A stretch of DNA of 64,000 nucleotides from Enterocloster aldenensis (GCF_003434055.1 NZ_QVEX01000001.1:993824-1057823); one strand, 5' to 3'; shown: positions 17,069 to 26,466, counted from the stretch's first letter. Program-made: numbers and translations. Notes: generated by a model from the letters alone, not told the origin.

Positions 17069-18277
17069 TTAAAATACGCCCAGCGCCGCGGTATACACAA
17101 GGGTGACTGCAAAAAACAGCAGTATCATGGGTATGTTCCGTTTCACCAGGTCGCCCATATTTACCTTAAAACACTCTGCCGCAATAAACAGGCATACATG
17201 GGTGGGGCTTATCTGCATGGCCGCATAAGCGGAACTCATGAGCAGCACCAGCAACGGCACGCCGCCCTCCGGCATGGCCGCCATGGCCATGGGCATGCAC
17301 AGGGGAATGATTGCATTGGAACCGCTGATGATGGTCCCAAAAAAGAAAATCAGCGCAAACACCAGGGGCATCGGAATGGGCAGGCTGCCAAAAAAGGCGG
17401 GCAGTTCATGAATCACCCCGGTGGATGTGATGATGTCCTTGAACATCATGATCAGCACGGTATTAAAAATAATGACAGGTTCAAAGGCAGTCCCGAACAT
17501 GGGCTTGATTTCCCACGGCTTCAGCCTGTCCACAAACATGTTCAGTACAGCCACCAGAGGCGTGGCTATGTAGACCGGTATGTCAAATGCAATGATCAGC
17601 GCCACAATCAGTATGATGGACCACAGGCTGCGCAGCAGCATTTTAGCAGCCGCCTTCCTGCCGCCTTCCGAAACCATCCCGGTAGGTTTTGGCACCTTGC
17701 GCAGGAAGAAAAGATAACCGATAAAAAACAGCGCTGCCACCAATGGGAGCATGGCCACCACAAACTCCCCGGCCCCTATCCCGGACACGGCCAGGGCAAC
17801 CAGGATGGAGGAGTAGGTGGGCAGGAAGCACTCCGGTATATGCCGGTAAAAGCTGGTAACTGCGGTCATATCCTCATTGCTCAGGTAATCCTCGCAGGAG
17901 GACCGCACAATCTCCGCACATATGGTCATGGCCCCGGCCGAGGGCAGCAGGCCGATGACAGCGGGGGCGGCCGAGGCATTAATCCTCCGGTTGTTGAATA
18001 AACCGTTCAGGGATTCCTCTGCCTGCTTCAGCCTGCTCCTGCGTTCCAGCATCCGCTGGAGAAACGTGATGAAATAAAAACTCAGCACAACCGTAATGGT
18101 GTCCTTGCTGACCATGGATTTCCCCATGATCAAAAGGGCATCCTGCAGCCGGATGCCGTACAGCAGCACTGCCCCTGCCAGCCCGCCGGAAATAGCCAAA
18201 AAAAGAGGCCGTTTCATCCAAAGGATTGCGATGATGACCAGAAAGACAAGACAGAGTTTCAGTATCAGAATGTTCAT
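17069..18277 (-). CDS. DUF401-type integral membrane protein, probable transporter
   Basis: About 402 residues with 9-11 hydrophobic segments. Motifs such as GLLPSAGAMTICAEIV near residue 95, the GTIISGSNAIIPLCMP stretch near residue 315 and SSAYAAMQISPTHVC resemble the DUF401 group of the ion-transporter superfamily (two repeated halves with glycine-proline re-entrant loops). The substrate is not known; organic anions are a guess. The start at 18277 has GGGAGA upstream, and a longer frame adds a polar, non-family N-terminus. It follows the carbohydrate operon in the same direction, but a hairpin at 18400 probably separates them. Confidence 0.65.
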   Translation of the reverse strand: MNILILKLCLVFLVIIAILWMKRPLFLAISGGLAGAVLLYGIRLQDALLIMGKSMVSKDTITVVLSFYFITFLQRMLERRSRLKQAEESLNGLFNNRRINASAAPAVIGLLPSAGAMTICAEIVRSSCEDYLSNEDMTAVTSFYRHIPECFLPTYSSILVALAVSGIGAGEFVVAMLPLVAALFFIGYLFFLRKVPKPTGMVSEGGRKAAAKMLLRSLWSIILIVALIIAFDIPVYIATPLVAVLNMFVDRLKPWEIKPMFGTAFEPVIIFNTVLIMMFKDIITSTGVIHELPAFFGSLPIPMPLVFALIFFFGTIISGSNAIIPLCMPMAMAAMPEGGVPLLVLLMSSAYAAMQISPTHVCLFIAAECFKVNMGDLVKRNIPMILLFFAVTLVYTAALGVF

Positions 18278-18399
18278 TTTAAATCTCCCATACCCATTAT
18301 TTATCTGCCGCCCCATAAAGGCGGGGGCGCCGGTCCGCGTATCCGCGCCGGAAAGCGCCGATATCCACAGCCTCCTTATCCCCCGGATCGGACGCAAAG

Positions 18400-18434
18400 C
18401 GGCTGTCATGATTCCCATTCTATCATGACAGCCG
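18400..18434. terminator. Hairpin between isomerase and DUF401 genes
   Basis: A perfect 12-bp stem (18400-18411 with 18423-18434). The T-rich side is on the + strand, so it is a weaker terminator for the minus-strand operon. Confidence 0.5.
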
Positions 18435-18454
18435 TCTTTTCCACAACCTCTTTT

Positions 18455-19363
18455 TTATTTACCGTCAGCGGCCCAAAAGCCTCTTATGAAGCCTGCCCCT
18501 GTGCGGATCATGTCAGCGAATCCCTCAGGGTCCGCCTGCCTGCTTAAATCCCTCCACACACAGATCTTGCTGGAAATAGGAAGCCCCTGTACCAGGAAGG
18601 GTTCCATTGTAATCATCCCTTCATATCCAATGTCCCTCAGGGTACCGAAAAATCCTTCCCAGTCCATATGGCTCTTTCCGGTTCCCGGAACCCTTCGGTT
18701 GGCTTCCCCAATATGGATTTCTCCTATTTTATCATGCATGTGGGCATGACGTATGGCTTCCCCCATATCATCCTCTTCTATATTCATATGGAATGAATCC
18801 AGCAGCACCTTGCAGAAACCGCTCTCCGTCTCCTCTGCCATCCTCACCCCTTCCTCTGCCGTGTTCAGCAGATAATGCTCATACCGGTTCACCACCTCCA
18901 GGCTCAGGGTCACCTGGTAATCCCCGGCTGTCCTTAATATTTCCTTTAATGAATTGACACTGTGTTCCCAGGCCTGTTTCTTATGGTCCGCAGTAAAAAT
19001 ACTGCCCGGGGCCGGAAGCATTTTCCATGCCCCATAGACAACTCCGGACCAGCTGGTAATGTCCATGCGGCTCAGTCCTTCGATGATCCGCTTTGCCAGT
19101 TCAATCCCTCTCCTCCTCACAGCAGGGTCATCTGAAGCAATGTCAGTCTCCGGGCCAAATCCGCCATTGGCCGACAATCCAAGGCCCAGTCCCAAGGCCT
19201 TTTGCCGGATTCTTTCCCTTTGCCCCGGGTCAAGCCCTTCCATGGCAGCGGCCGATACCTCGAGATAATCCACGCCGGATCCTGCCGACGCCTCCAGGAC
19301 CTGGTCCATGGATTCACAGCCAGATCCAATCCAATAACAATTGTGTATTCCCACCTTCCACAT
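18455..19363 (-). CDS. Sugar phosphate isomerase/epimerase (TIM barrel)
   Basis: AP-endonuclease-2/xylose-isomerase-like fold of 302 residues. Likely metal ligands are the glutamate in LSLEVVNRYE, Asp/His in VLLDSFHMN, His in AHMHDKIGEIHIGE and the last glutamate in GMITMEPF. This layout matches D-tagatose/D-psicose 3-epimerase-like enzymes. The ATG at 19363 has GGGAGGAGG at 7 nt. It is the last gene of an eight-gene minus-strand operon with transaldolase, transketolase and an ABC importer, so it probably interconverts the imported ketose. The DNA encoding GMITMEPF recurs almost identically at 26180. Confidence 0.8.
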   Translation of the reverse strand: MWKVGIHNCYWIGSGCESMDQVLEASAGSGVDYLEVSAAAMEGLDPGQRERIRQKALGLGLGLSANGGFGPETDIASDDPAVRRRGIELAKRIIEGLSRMDITSWSGVVYGAWKMLPAPGSIFTADHKKQAWEHSVNSLKEILRTAGDYQVTLSLEVVNRYEHYLLNTAEEGVRMAEETESGFCKVLLDSFHMNIEEDDMGEAIRHAHMHDKIGEIHIGEANRRVPGTGKSHMDWEGFFGTLRDIGYEGMITMEPFLVQGLPISSKICVWRDLSRQADPEGFADMIRTGAGFIRGFWAADGK

Positions 19364-19420
19364 ACGCAAGCCTCCTCCCGCCCCGGGGGTCATATTATGT
19401 ATATAGCCCCCGGATATGAC

Positions 19421-19819
19421 TTATGGTATCAGACTCCGCAGTTCCCCGGCTTCCCCGGCTCCCAGATGATATATATCGCTGTTGGACATGCCCGTCCCCG
19501 GGTCTTCAATCAGCACCATCCTGGTTCCCGGGACCGTAATGGTATTATGCCACAGCCCCTGCGGGATATTGTATACCTTTCCCATCTCCATGGAAACAGC
19601 GCCAAACTTCATTTTTCCGTCCATCTCTTCTGCATATACAAGGGTGCACGCCCCTGAAATCAGAACGAACAGTTCATCTGTTTCATTGTGGCGTTCCAGC
19701 TCATTAAAAAGGGATTTGTCATTGGCCGGCTTGTAGTTTTTGATTCCCACGGTCCACTGCCCATTCTCATAGACCCGGCGCATGCCTTCGCCGGTATATT
19801 CAAAGGATTGTATTTTCAT
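19421..19819 (-). CDS. Cupin-domain protein
   Basis: 132 residues. A single small beta-barrel with RHNETDELFVLISGACTLVY (cupin motif 1, HxxxxE-like) and GLWHNTITVPGTRMVLIED (motif 2) suggests a metal-binding cupin, possibly a sugar isomerase or stress-type enzyme. Located 10 bp after the binding protein and 57 bp before the isomerase in the same operon. Substrate unknown. RBS AAGGAGG. Confidence 0.7.
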   Translation of the reverse strand: MKIQSFEYTGEGMRRVYENGQWTVGIKNYKPANDKSLFNELERHNETDELFVLISGACTLVYAEEMDGKMKFGAVSMEMGKVYNIPQGLWHNTITVPGTRMVLIEDPGTGMSNSDIYHLGAGEAGELRSLIP

Positions 19820-19829
19820 CCTGCCCTCC

Positions 19830-21221
19830 TTACTGTCCGTTCAGGGACTGGTTCATAATCTTAAGCGCATCCTCCGGGGCAACCTGCCCCAGCAGCGCCT
19901 GCTGGTTGGTATTGGACCATACACTGTTGATAAACTCCGTTACCGTGTCAGTGGGCGGCAGCACGCCTGCTATGGGTATGCTTTGGGAGGAAACCGCCTG
20001 GAACGGGTTGGCTGCGTACTCAGGGGTAGAGGTTATGTTGTCCGTCCCCAGGCTTTTGCCTGTGCCTTTAAACCATTTGCTTCCGCCATCGCCTGTAATC
20101 ATATATTCGATGAACGCAAAGGCTGCTTCCTTGTCCTTGCACTGCTCATATACCACCAGCTCCGTGTCCCCGGTGCAGGTCCACTGCCCTTTTTCCGTGC
20201 CGGGCATCACAAAGGCATCCACATCATCCCCGAATGTTTCCAGCCATATGCTGCTGGAGCCCACGTGATGAAGCATCATGGCGGTCAGGCCGGTCTTGAA
20301 CCCGTCCACCAGTTCCGCATAACCTGCGTTGGGGGCGGATTCAGGCGCCCATCCGTTTTCATAAATGCCAAGATAGGCCTTATAGGCTTCTACGGCCTCA
20401 GGCGCTGTCAGGTCGCTCCAGTCCGCCCCGTAGGCATACAGGAAGCTTCCCAGATGTTCCTGTCCCCCGTTGGCGCCCCTCAGGCCATATCCGTACACAT
20501 CGGTCTGGCCGTCCCCGTCCGTGTCCATGGTACACTTTTCAATGCACTCCAGCCACTGGTCAAAGGTTTCGGGGACACTGACCCCGGCCTTTTCAAAGTA
20601 AGACGGCCTGTAATACACATACAATGGCTCCAGGGTCCAGGGCATGACGTTAAGCTGCCCATTCCCCGTGCTCTCCCTCATGATATCCCAAACAGAGTCA
20701 CTGATCTGGCCCGCCTTGTCCCAATTTTCCACATAGGATGACATGTCGGCCAGCAGCTGGTTGGCAGCGTACATTTTCCCGGCCGACAGCTTGAAGGTGG
20801 ACACATCCGGGCCGCCTCCGCCCATGACAGCCGTAAAGGTATCCTCGCTGAAGCCCCCGCCGTTCCAAGGATATTCCTCTGCCTTTACCGTAATCCCCCT
20901 GCCGTTGTCCCTGTTAAAATCCTCCACAATGCCCTGAATCAGGTCTGACTGTTCCGTGTTGTCGGCCCAATACCAGAACATCAGCTCCACCTCCCTGGCT
21001 GCTGCCCCATCCGTGCCTCCGGCAGGGCTGCCTGTCTGGGCGCCTGTCCCTTCGGCGTCCGCATCCTGGGAACTGACGGCCTCCCCGGCCCCAGGACTTC
21101 CTGCTCCTCCTGCAGCGCCTCCGCCGGGACTTCCCGCGCCGCTGCCAGAACCGCCTGAGCATGCTGCCAGCATCAGGGCTGCCGCTGTTGCTGCGGCGAA
21201 TATGGTTAATCTTTTCTTCAT
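19830..21221 (-). CDS. Carbohydrate ABC transporter substrate-binding lipoprotein
   Basis: Family 1 solute-binding protein, 463 residues. Type II signal peptide with lipobox LAAC at about residues 18-21, then a Gly/Ser/Ala-rich linker of ~50 residues and the mature domain (VELMFWYWADNTEQSDLIQG, TDVYGYGLRGANGG, FAFIEYMITGDGGSKWFKGTG). It is anchored outside the membrane and feeds the two permeases upstream. No ATPase is encoded here; such importers commonly share a housekeeping MsmX-type ATPase. Start at 21221 behind AAGGAGGAG. Confidence 0.88.
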   Translation of the reverse strand: MKKRLTIFAAATAAALMLAACSGGSGSGAGSPGGGAAGGAGSPGAGEAVSSQDADAEGTGAQTGSPAGGTDGAAAREVELMFWYWADNTEQSDLIQGIVEDFNRDNGRGITVKAEEYPWNGGGFSEDTFTAVMGGGGPDVSTFKLSAGKMYAANQLLADMSSYVENWDKAGQISDSVWDIMRESTGNGQLNVMPWTLEPLYVYYRPSYFEKAGVSVPETFDQWLECIEKCTMDTDGDGQTDVYGYGLRGANGGQEHLGSFLYAYGADWSDLTAPEAVEAYKAYLGIYENGWAPESAPNAGYAELVDGFKTGLTAMMLHHVGSSSIWLETFGDDVDAFVMPGTEKGQWTCTGDTELVVYEQCKDKEAAFAFIEYMITGDGGSKWFKGTGKSLGTDNITSTPEYAANPFQAVSSQSIPIAGVLPPTDTVTEFINSVWSNTNQQALLGQVAPEDALKIMNQSLNGQ

Positions 21222-21335
21222 AAAATTCTCCTCCTTACTGTCTTTCGTCTTATACTGTCTTTCTATATTCCAAAACACCGGATTATCCTGAGGCATGCAG
21301 GGAGGACACACTCCCCCTGCATCCCCGGACCTTCC

Positions 21336-22163
21336 CTAACCCTTCACAGCCCCGGCGGTCAGCCCTTCCACCAGCCTCTTCTGTGCAAAGAAGAACATGA
21401 CGCACACAGGAAGGATGGCAACCATGCCGCCAGCACACAGCATATCCCACTCCACCCCCAGCTGTCCGATCAGGCTGTTGAGGGCCACTGGTATGGTCCT
21501 TGTCTGGGGGTTGGTAAACATGGAGGACAGCGTGTATTCATTCCATGCCTGCATGAATATGTAGACCCCCGCCGCAATGAGGCACTGCTTCATGATTGGA
21601 AGGAATACATGGAAAAACGCGGTCAGCCGGCTGCACCCGTCCACCAGGGCCGCCTCCTCCAGGGAAAACGGGAAATCCCTGATGAATCCCTGAAGCAGCC
21701 AGATGGTGAATGGAATCGTAAAGGTTGTATAGGAAAGCACCAGGGCGCCCGGCGTGTACAAAAGCCCAATCTGCCGCATGATGGAATAAAGGGGTATCAT
21801 CAGCAGCACGGTCGGAAACATATTGTTGGACAGGAAAATGCACATCAGCAGCTTCCTTCCCCGAAACTGGTACCTGGAAAATGCATAGGCAGCCAGGAGG
21901 GACACGCTCAATGAAAGGATCATGGTAATCACCGCCACCATCAGGCTGTTCTTCATGTAACGGAGAAAGTTAAAATATCCGAACAGCTTTTTATAGGTTG
22001 TCCAGACGACTTCCTTTGGCCAGTAAACCAGGGGGCTGGCATAAATTTCCGCATCTGTCTTCACCGACGTGACAAACATCCAATAAAATGGAAACAGTAA
22101 AAACACCAGGAACAATAGGACAAGTATCCATACTAAGACGGAACGTTTCCGGTTATGGTTCAT
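21336..22163 (-). CDS. Carbohydrate ABC transporter permease (MalG-like)
   Basis: About 275 residues, six transmembrane segments. The inner-membrane EAA loop appears as LEEAALVDGCSRLTAFFHVF, which docks the ATPase. The ATG at 22163 has GGAGG at 7 nt; an earlier in-frame ATG lies inside the preceding gene without a site. Partner of the permease at 22180. Confidence 0.9.
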   Translation of the reverse strand: MNHNRKRSVLVWILVLLFLVFLLFPFYWMFVTSVKTDAEIYASPLVYWPKEVVWTTYKKLFGYFNFLRYMKNSLMVAVITMILSLSVSLLAAYAFSRYQFRGRKLLMCIFLSNNMFPTVLLMIPLYSIMRQIGLLYTPGALVLSYTTFTIPFTIWLLQGFIRDFPFSLEEAALVDGCSRLTAFFHVFLPIMKQCLIAAGVYIFMQAWNEYTLSSMFTNPQTRTIPVALNSLIGQLGVEWDMLCAGGMVAILPVCVMFFFAQKRLVEGLTAGAVKG

Positions 22164-22179
22164 CTGCACTCCTCCCTTC

Positions 22180-23064
22180 CTAATCATCAATCTGGCGGAA
22201 GGTATACCTTAAGTAGGGAACCGATACGGCCAGAAGTATGATTGTCATGATTACTGCCAGGGCGGAAGCGTATCCCAGGTTCAGGACCCTGGCTTTCTGA
22301 TACACATAGATGCCAATGGTCTGGGTAGCGTAAGCCGGCCCTCCCGCCGTCATGTTCTGTATGATGTCAATGGAATTGGCAACCCAGATGACCCGCAGCA
22401 GCAGCGTTACATATATGGTATTCCGTATGGACGGGATGGTGATGTAAAACAGCTTCTGGAAAAAACGGGCCCCGTCAATGTCAGCCGCCTCGTACATTTC
22501 CGTGGAAACGCCCTGGAGCGCAGCCAGGAGCATCAGGGCAAAAAACGGAACTCCCTGCCACACAACAGAGAAAATGGCTGCGGGCAGCGCAGTATCCACC
22601 CTGGACAGATAGGCAATTCCCCTGGCAAGGAATCCCATCCGTTTCAGAAGGTCGTTGATGACCCCATAATCCCCGTCATACAGCCACCGCCAGATAAGTC
22701 CGATGAGGACGCCGGGCGTGACCCATGGAACCATGGCCGCTGCCCGGACAATCCCGCGGAACCGGAACCTGGCGTTCAGCACCAGGGCCAGCACGAACCC
22801 CAGAAGGAACTGAAACCCCACGCCAAATATGACCCACAGGATGGTCCTGCATAATGAAGGCCAGAACTGGGCATCCGCTGTCAGCAGGTCGGCATAATTC
22901 TGAAGCCCCACCCAGGCCGTACGGTCCGGATAGCGCAGGTCGTGGTATTTAAGGCTGGTGATTACAGCTTCAATCACAGGTATGAACACCACGCAGATAA
23001 CCACGGTCAGCGCTGGCGTTATGAGCAGGTAGGGCCATATCCAGGAGTATTTCTTTACATTCAT
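22180..23064 (-). CDS. Carbohydrate ABC transporter permease (MalF-like)
   Basis: 294 residues and six transmembrane segments. The EAA loop is STEMYEAADIDGARFFQKLF. MalF/UgpA-type subunit forming the channel with the MalG-like protein downstream (16-bp gap). It follows the transketolase genes in the same operon, which points to a sugar or polyol entering the pentose phosphate pathway. Confidence 0.9.
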   Translation of the reverse strand: MNVKKYSWIWPYLLITPALTVVICVVFIPVIEAVITSLKYHDLRYPDRTAWVGLQNYADLLTADAQFWPSLCRTILWVIFGVGFQFLLGFVLALVLNARFRFRGIVRAAAMVPWVTPGVLIGLIWRWLYDGDYGVINDLLKRMGFLARGIAYLSRVDTALPAAIFSVVWQGVPFFALMLLAALQGVSTEMYEAADIDGARFFQKLFYITIPSIRNTIYVTLLLRVIWVANSIDIIQNMTAGGPAYATQTIGIYVYQKARVLNLGYASALAVIMTIILLAVSVPYLRYTFRQIDD

Positions 23065-23101
23065 CGGGTATATGCCTCCTTTCTCCGGCCGTCTGGCAGT
23101 A

Positions 23102-24034
23102 TCATAATAAGCCCTTCACTTTCATGACCGTATCCTCGGCAGTCATATGGTAATACCGCATCAGGTCCGCCGCGTCCCCGGACTGGCCAAAGGTATCGTC
23201 CATGCCGATGAAGGCCATCGGCACCGGGCATGTTTCAGAGAGGGCTGCCGCCACGGCGGAGCCAAGGCCGCCCACAACGATTCCTTCCTCCATCACAACC
23301 GCCTTTCCAGTCTTTTGGACGGACTTTGTGATGATTTCCCTGTCCAGGGGCTTAATGGTGGCAATGTTGATGATTTCAGCGGAAATACCTTCCTGTAAAA
23401 GGATATCCGCCGCCTTCACGGCCACGTCCAGCAGGCAGCCCGTGGCTACCAGGGTCACGTCCCCGCCTTCCCGCACAACGGTTCCCCTGCCGATTTGAAA
23501 CCGGTAGGTTTCCCTGTCAAATACAACAGGAACCGGATTCCTGCCAAGGCGCACATAGACCGGCCCGTCGTATTCCACCATGGCCTTCACGGCAGCTTCC
23601 ATCTCAACCGCATCCCCTGGGTTGAGCACCACCATGTTGGGAATGGCCGACATGATGGCAAGGTCCTCTATGGCCTGATGGGTGGCGCCGTCCTTGCCCA
23701 CCTGTACCCCGCCGTGGCTGCCGCAGATTTTCACGTTCAGCCTGGGGTAGGCCACTGAGTTGCGTATCTGTTCAAAGGCGCGCCCCGCTGCAAATACGGC
23801 AAATGTACATGCAAAGGGAATCCTTCCTGTCATGGACAGTCCCGCGGCCGTGTCAATCAGATCCCCCTCTGCAATCCCCACATCAAAAAAGCGCTCCGGA
23901 TATGCTTCCTTAAACCTTACGCTCATGGTCGCCTTGGCCAGGTCCGCATCCAGCACAACAATATCCTTGTTCTCCCCGCCGCAGGCAATCAATGCGTTGC
24001 CAAAGGCGTCCCTTGTTGCTATCAATTCTCCCAT
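23102..24034 (-). CDS. Transketolase, C-terminal subunit
   Basis: 310 residues: pyrimidine-binding domain (FFDVGIAEGDLIDTAAGLSM with the catalytic glutamate; SHGGVQVGKDGATHQAIEDL) and the C-terminal transketolase domain (VTLVATGCLLDVAVKAADIL). Forms a split transketolase with the gene just upstream; the two are separated by 2 bp (TGA-CC-ATG), so translation is coupled. GGAGGGG lies within the end of the preceding gene. Transfers two-carbon ketol units between sugar phosphates in the non-oxidative pentose phosphate pathway. Confidence 0.92.
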   Translation of the reverse strand: MGELIATRDAFGNALIACGGENKDIVVLDADLAKATMSVRFKEAYPERFFDVGIAEGDLIDTAAGLSMTGRIPFACTFAVFAAGRAFEQIRNSVAYPRLNVKICGSHGGVQVGKDGATHQAIEDLAIMSAIPNMVVLNPGDAVEMEAAVKAMVEYDGPVYVRLGRNPVPVVFDRETYRFQIGRGTVVREGGDVTLVATGCLLDVAVKAADILLQEGISAEIINIATIKPLDREIITKSVQKTGKAVVMEEGIVVGGLGSAVAAALSETCPVPMAFIGMDDTFGQSGDAADLMRYYHMTAEDTVMKVKGLL

Positions 24035-24036
24035 GG

Positions 24037-24855
24037 TCAATTCCCCTCCAATTCTTTCAGTGCCAGCTCCACCTGTTCTTTGGTGGGGGCTGTCCCATGC
24101 CATCCGGCCTGGTTCTCCATGAATGAGACACCCTTGCCTTTTACCGTGTTCATGATGATGCAGGTGGGCAGGCCCTGTGTCTTTTTGGCTTCCTCAACAG
24201 CGTTCAGGATTTCTTCCATATCATGACCGTCAATGGTCATGGTACGCCAGCCAAATGCCTGGAACTTCTCCTCAATCCTGCCATTGCCGATGACTTCCTC
24301 AATGGTGCCGTCAATCTGGAGGTGGTTGTAATCCACGAATCCGATTACATGGTCCAGTCCGTAGTGTGCGCCTGTCATGGCTGCTTCCCAGACCTGGCCC
24401 TCTTCAATCTCCCCATCCCCCAGCAGGCAGTACACATAGTAGTCCTTATGGTTCAGCCTGCCGCCCAGGGCAATGCCGTTGGCAATGGACAGTCCCTGGC
24501 CCAGGGATCCGGTGGAAACATCCACCCCCGGCGTCTTGCCGGAATAAGGATGGCCCTGGAGCATGGAACCCAGTTCCCGCAGATGGTCCAGTTCCTCCAC
24601 CGGGAAATACCCCTTTAACGCCAACGCCGCGTACAGCGCAGGGCACGCATGTCCCTTGGAAAGCACAAAACGGTCCCTGTCCTCCCACTGGGGATTCCCC
24701 GGGTCGATGTCCATGATATCAAAATACAAAGCCGCAATCAGGTCCGCACAGGACAGGGAGCCGCCGGGGTGTCCGGAGCGGGCCTGTCCAATGGAACGGA
24801 TGATCAGTTTCCTGATTTCTTTTGCTTTTGTCTGCAATTCTCCTATATTGCCCAT
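24037..24855 (-). CDS. Transketolase, N-terminal subunit
   Basis: 272 residues: thiamine diphosphate-binding domain with GHPGGSLSCADL and the GDGEIEEGQVWEA ... DYNHLQIDG signature for ThDP/Mg2+. Half of a split transketolase. Lies 19 bp after the transaldolase, so both carbon-shuffling enzymes of the non-oxidative pentose phosphate branch are made together with the importer. Confidence 0.92.
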   Translation of the reverse strand: MGNIGELQTKAKEIRKLIIRSIGQARSGHPGGSLSCADLIAALYFDIMDIDPGNPQWEDRDRFVLSKGHACPALYAALALKGYFPVEELDHLRELGSMLQGHPYSGKTPGVDVSTGSLGQGLSIANGIALGGRLNHKDYYVYCLLGDGEIEEGQVWEAAMTGAHYGLDHVIGFVDYNHLQIDGTIEEVIGNGRIEEKFQAFGWRTMTIDGHDMEEILNAVEEAKKTQGLPTCIIMNTVKGKGVSFMENQAGWHGTAPTKEQVELALKELEGN

Positions 24856-24874
24856 GATTTTTCCCTTTCTTTCA

Positions 24875-25534
24875 TTATAGGATTTTCTTGTCGCCCATTG
24901 CCTTTTTCCAGTCGCTCATAAAGCCGTCCAGACTCACGTCCGTCATGGGGTGCCAGAACAATTTCTTCATGCACTCATAGGGAATGGTGGCAATATCAGC
25001 CCCTGCCTTGGCAGCACCCACAACATAGGCCGGGGTACGCATGCTGGCCGCTATGATCTCCGTCTTTATATTATGGATGCGGTAAATCAGGGATATCTCA
25101 GCCAGCATCCCCAGTCCGTCCATCAACACATCATCGGACCTGCCTACAAAGGGACTTACATAGGTGGCGCCTGCCTTGGCCGCAACCAGGGCCTGGGCAG
25201 AGTCATAGACCGTTGTCACATTGGTCCTTATTCCCTTTGCCGACAAAGCCCTCACTGCCTTGATTCCCTCCGGCGTCATGGGGATTTTTACCACCATGTT
25301 ACGGTGCCAGCCCGCAATCTCCAGGCCCTCTTTAATCATGGTTTCCGCATCCAGTGCCAGCACTTCCCCGCTGATCGGGCCGTCCACCATGTTGCAGATC
25401 CGGATCAGGGTTTCTTTTAAGTCCTTCCCCTCCCTTGCAATGATGGAAGGATTGGTGGTAACCCCGTCCACGATCCCGTAGGCAGACATTTCCTCAATCT
25501 CTTCCAGGTTGGCGGTGTCGATAAAAAATTTCAT
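24875..25534 (-). CDS. tal: Transaldolase (short, FSA-like subfamily)
   Basis: 219 residues, starting MKFFIDTANLEEIEEM, with the Schiff-base lysine in NMVVKIPMTPEG. In the fructose-6-phosphate aldolase FSA the active site carries Gln59 and Tyr131; here the matching positions read SGEVLAL (Glu) and YVSPFVGR (Phe), the transaldolase state. I therefore call it transaldolase, not aldolase. First gene of the operon running to 18455. RBS GGAGG. The 5' region is long (about 600 bp) and likely carries the operon's control. Confidence 0.85.
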   Translation of the reverse strand: MKFFIDTANLEEIEEMSAYGIVDGVTTNPSIIAREGKDLKETLIRICNMVDGPISGEVLALDAETMIKEGLEIAGWHRNMVVKIPMTPEGIKAVRALSAKGIRTNVTTVYDSAQALVAAKAGATYVSPFVGRSDDVLMDGLGMLAEISLIYRIHNIKTEIIAASMRTPAYVVGAAKAGADIATIPYECMKKLFWHPMTDVSLDGFMSDWKKAMGDKKIL

Positions 25535-26145
25535 ACTGTTTTCCTCCTTTGTCTGATGTGTATGTTAACAGCGGTGTGACGCTGTGTAACTGTGTGGTTT
25601 GGTTGTGTGGTTTGGTATTGCCTTTTGGAAGTCCCAACATACGGCCTGGTTTTCTTTTTTACTGTCCCTTAACCGAAGTGCCGGACCAGCCACCGTTCGA
25701 ATGTATCATCCAGCCCTTTTTATAGAATATTTGTACATTCCATCCACTTTCCTCCTTTTTATGTGCAAACTTTTGTGATTCTTCTCCTCTAATTACACTC
25801 GTTATAGTTAGTTTGTTTTTATGTTTTTGTAAAAGGTATCTTACCTTTCATCCGTCATAAACCGTTATGTTCCAGCTATCGGTCAGCGCTGTACGCATAA
25901 TATGCCGCCCCAAAGACAACATATCCTCATCAAACGCACCTTCGGGTTATGCGGGCTATAAAGACAGCCCTTAGGTCCGGGGCTATGGGTGCATATATCT
26001 TCCAACCGCAGGAATTCCACTGTAGGAAAAAGAACTCCCATCAAGTAATCTATGGCAGTTCTCCCTTCACGTTCCATAAAGCCGTTAAAAATCCATTATG
26101 GATACCTTCTATTCACAGCCATCTTACATGAGAATCATAAGGGGT
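25535..26145. other. Gene-free region upstream of the tal operon
   Basis: No convincing gene. Notable are a doubled TGTGTGGTTTGGT near 25590-25615 and a perfect AAAGGTA-TCT-TACCTTT hairpin near 25832-25848. A 64-codon frame at 25883 lacks a ribosome site. I could not place a clear sigma-A promoter for the tal operon or a cre box. Confidence 0.5.
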
Positions 26146-26421
26146 TCAGGGTATCCCCCTTTCTCTTTGTTTTATAAAAGGCTCCATTGTAATCATCCCC
26201 CCATAGCGGAGCTGCTTAACCCCCTCTCTCCTATGTCCTACCAGATAGTCCAGTGAACAGCCAAAGAGATCTGCCAGACATTCCATTTCATAAAGGGTGA
26301 ACTCACACTTTCCATAAAGCTTATAAATCAATGTGTTCAAAGGAAGTCCCAGAATGGCTGCAAGCTGATGGACCGTAAAGCCACCCCGTTCCATCTCAAT
26401 ACGGATATTCGGATAAATCAT
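26146..26421 (-). CDS. Small HTH (XRE/Cro-like) regulator with chimeric tail
   Basis: 91 residues. Residues 1-65 look like a helix-turn-helix (FTVHQLAAILGLPLNTLIYK, then EMECLADLFGCSLDYLVGH). The last ~20 residues (YGGMITMEPFIKQRERGIP) do not belong to that family; they read like the end motif of a sugar isomerase, and the DNA at 26180-26205 matches 18600-18625 at 23 of 26 bases. Transcribed divergently from the next HTH gene across a shared palindrome. Confidence 0.6.
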   Translation of the reverse strand: MIYPNIRIEMERGGFTVHQLAAILGLPLNTLIYKLYGKCEFTLYEMECLADLFGCSLDYLVGHRREGVKQLRYGGMITMEPFIKQRERGIP

Positions 26422-26466
26422 GTGGTTCCTCCTTTTATATATTAACTTTTGTTAGCATATAGTTTT

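Noticed and set aside
24875..25534. Calling the short aldolase a fructose-6-phosphate aldolase
   Set aside because: The two diagnostic residues are Glu and Phe (transaldolase) rather than Gln and Tyr, and transketolase genes follow directly.
25883..26077. 64-codon frame upstream of the tal operon
   Set aside because: No ribosome site, no recognisable domain, and no conserved context.
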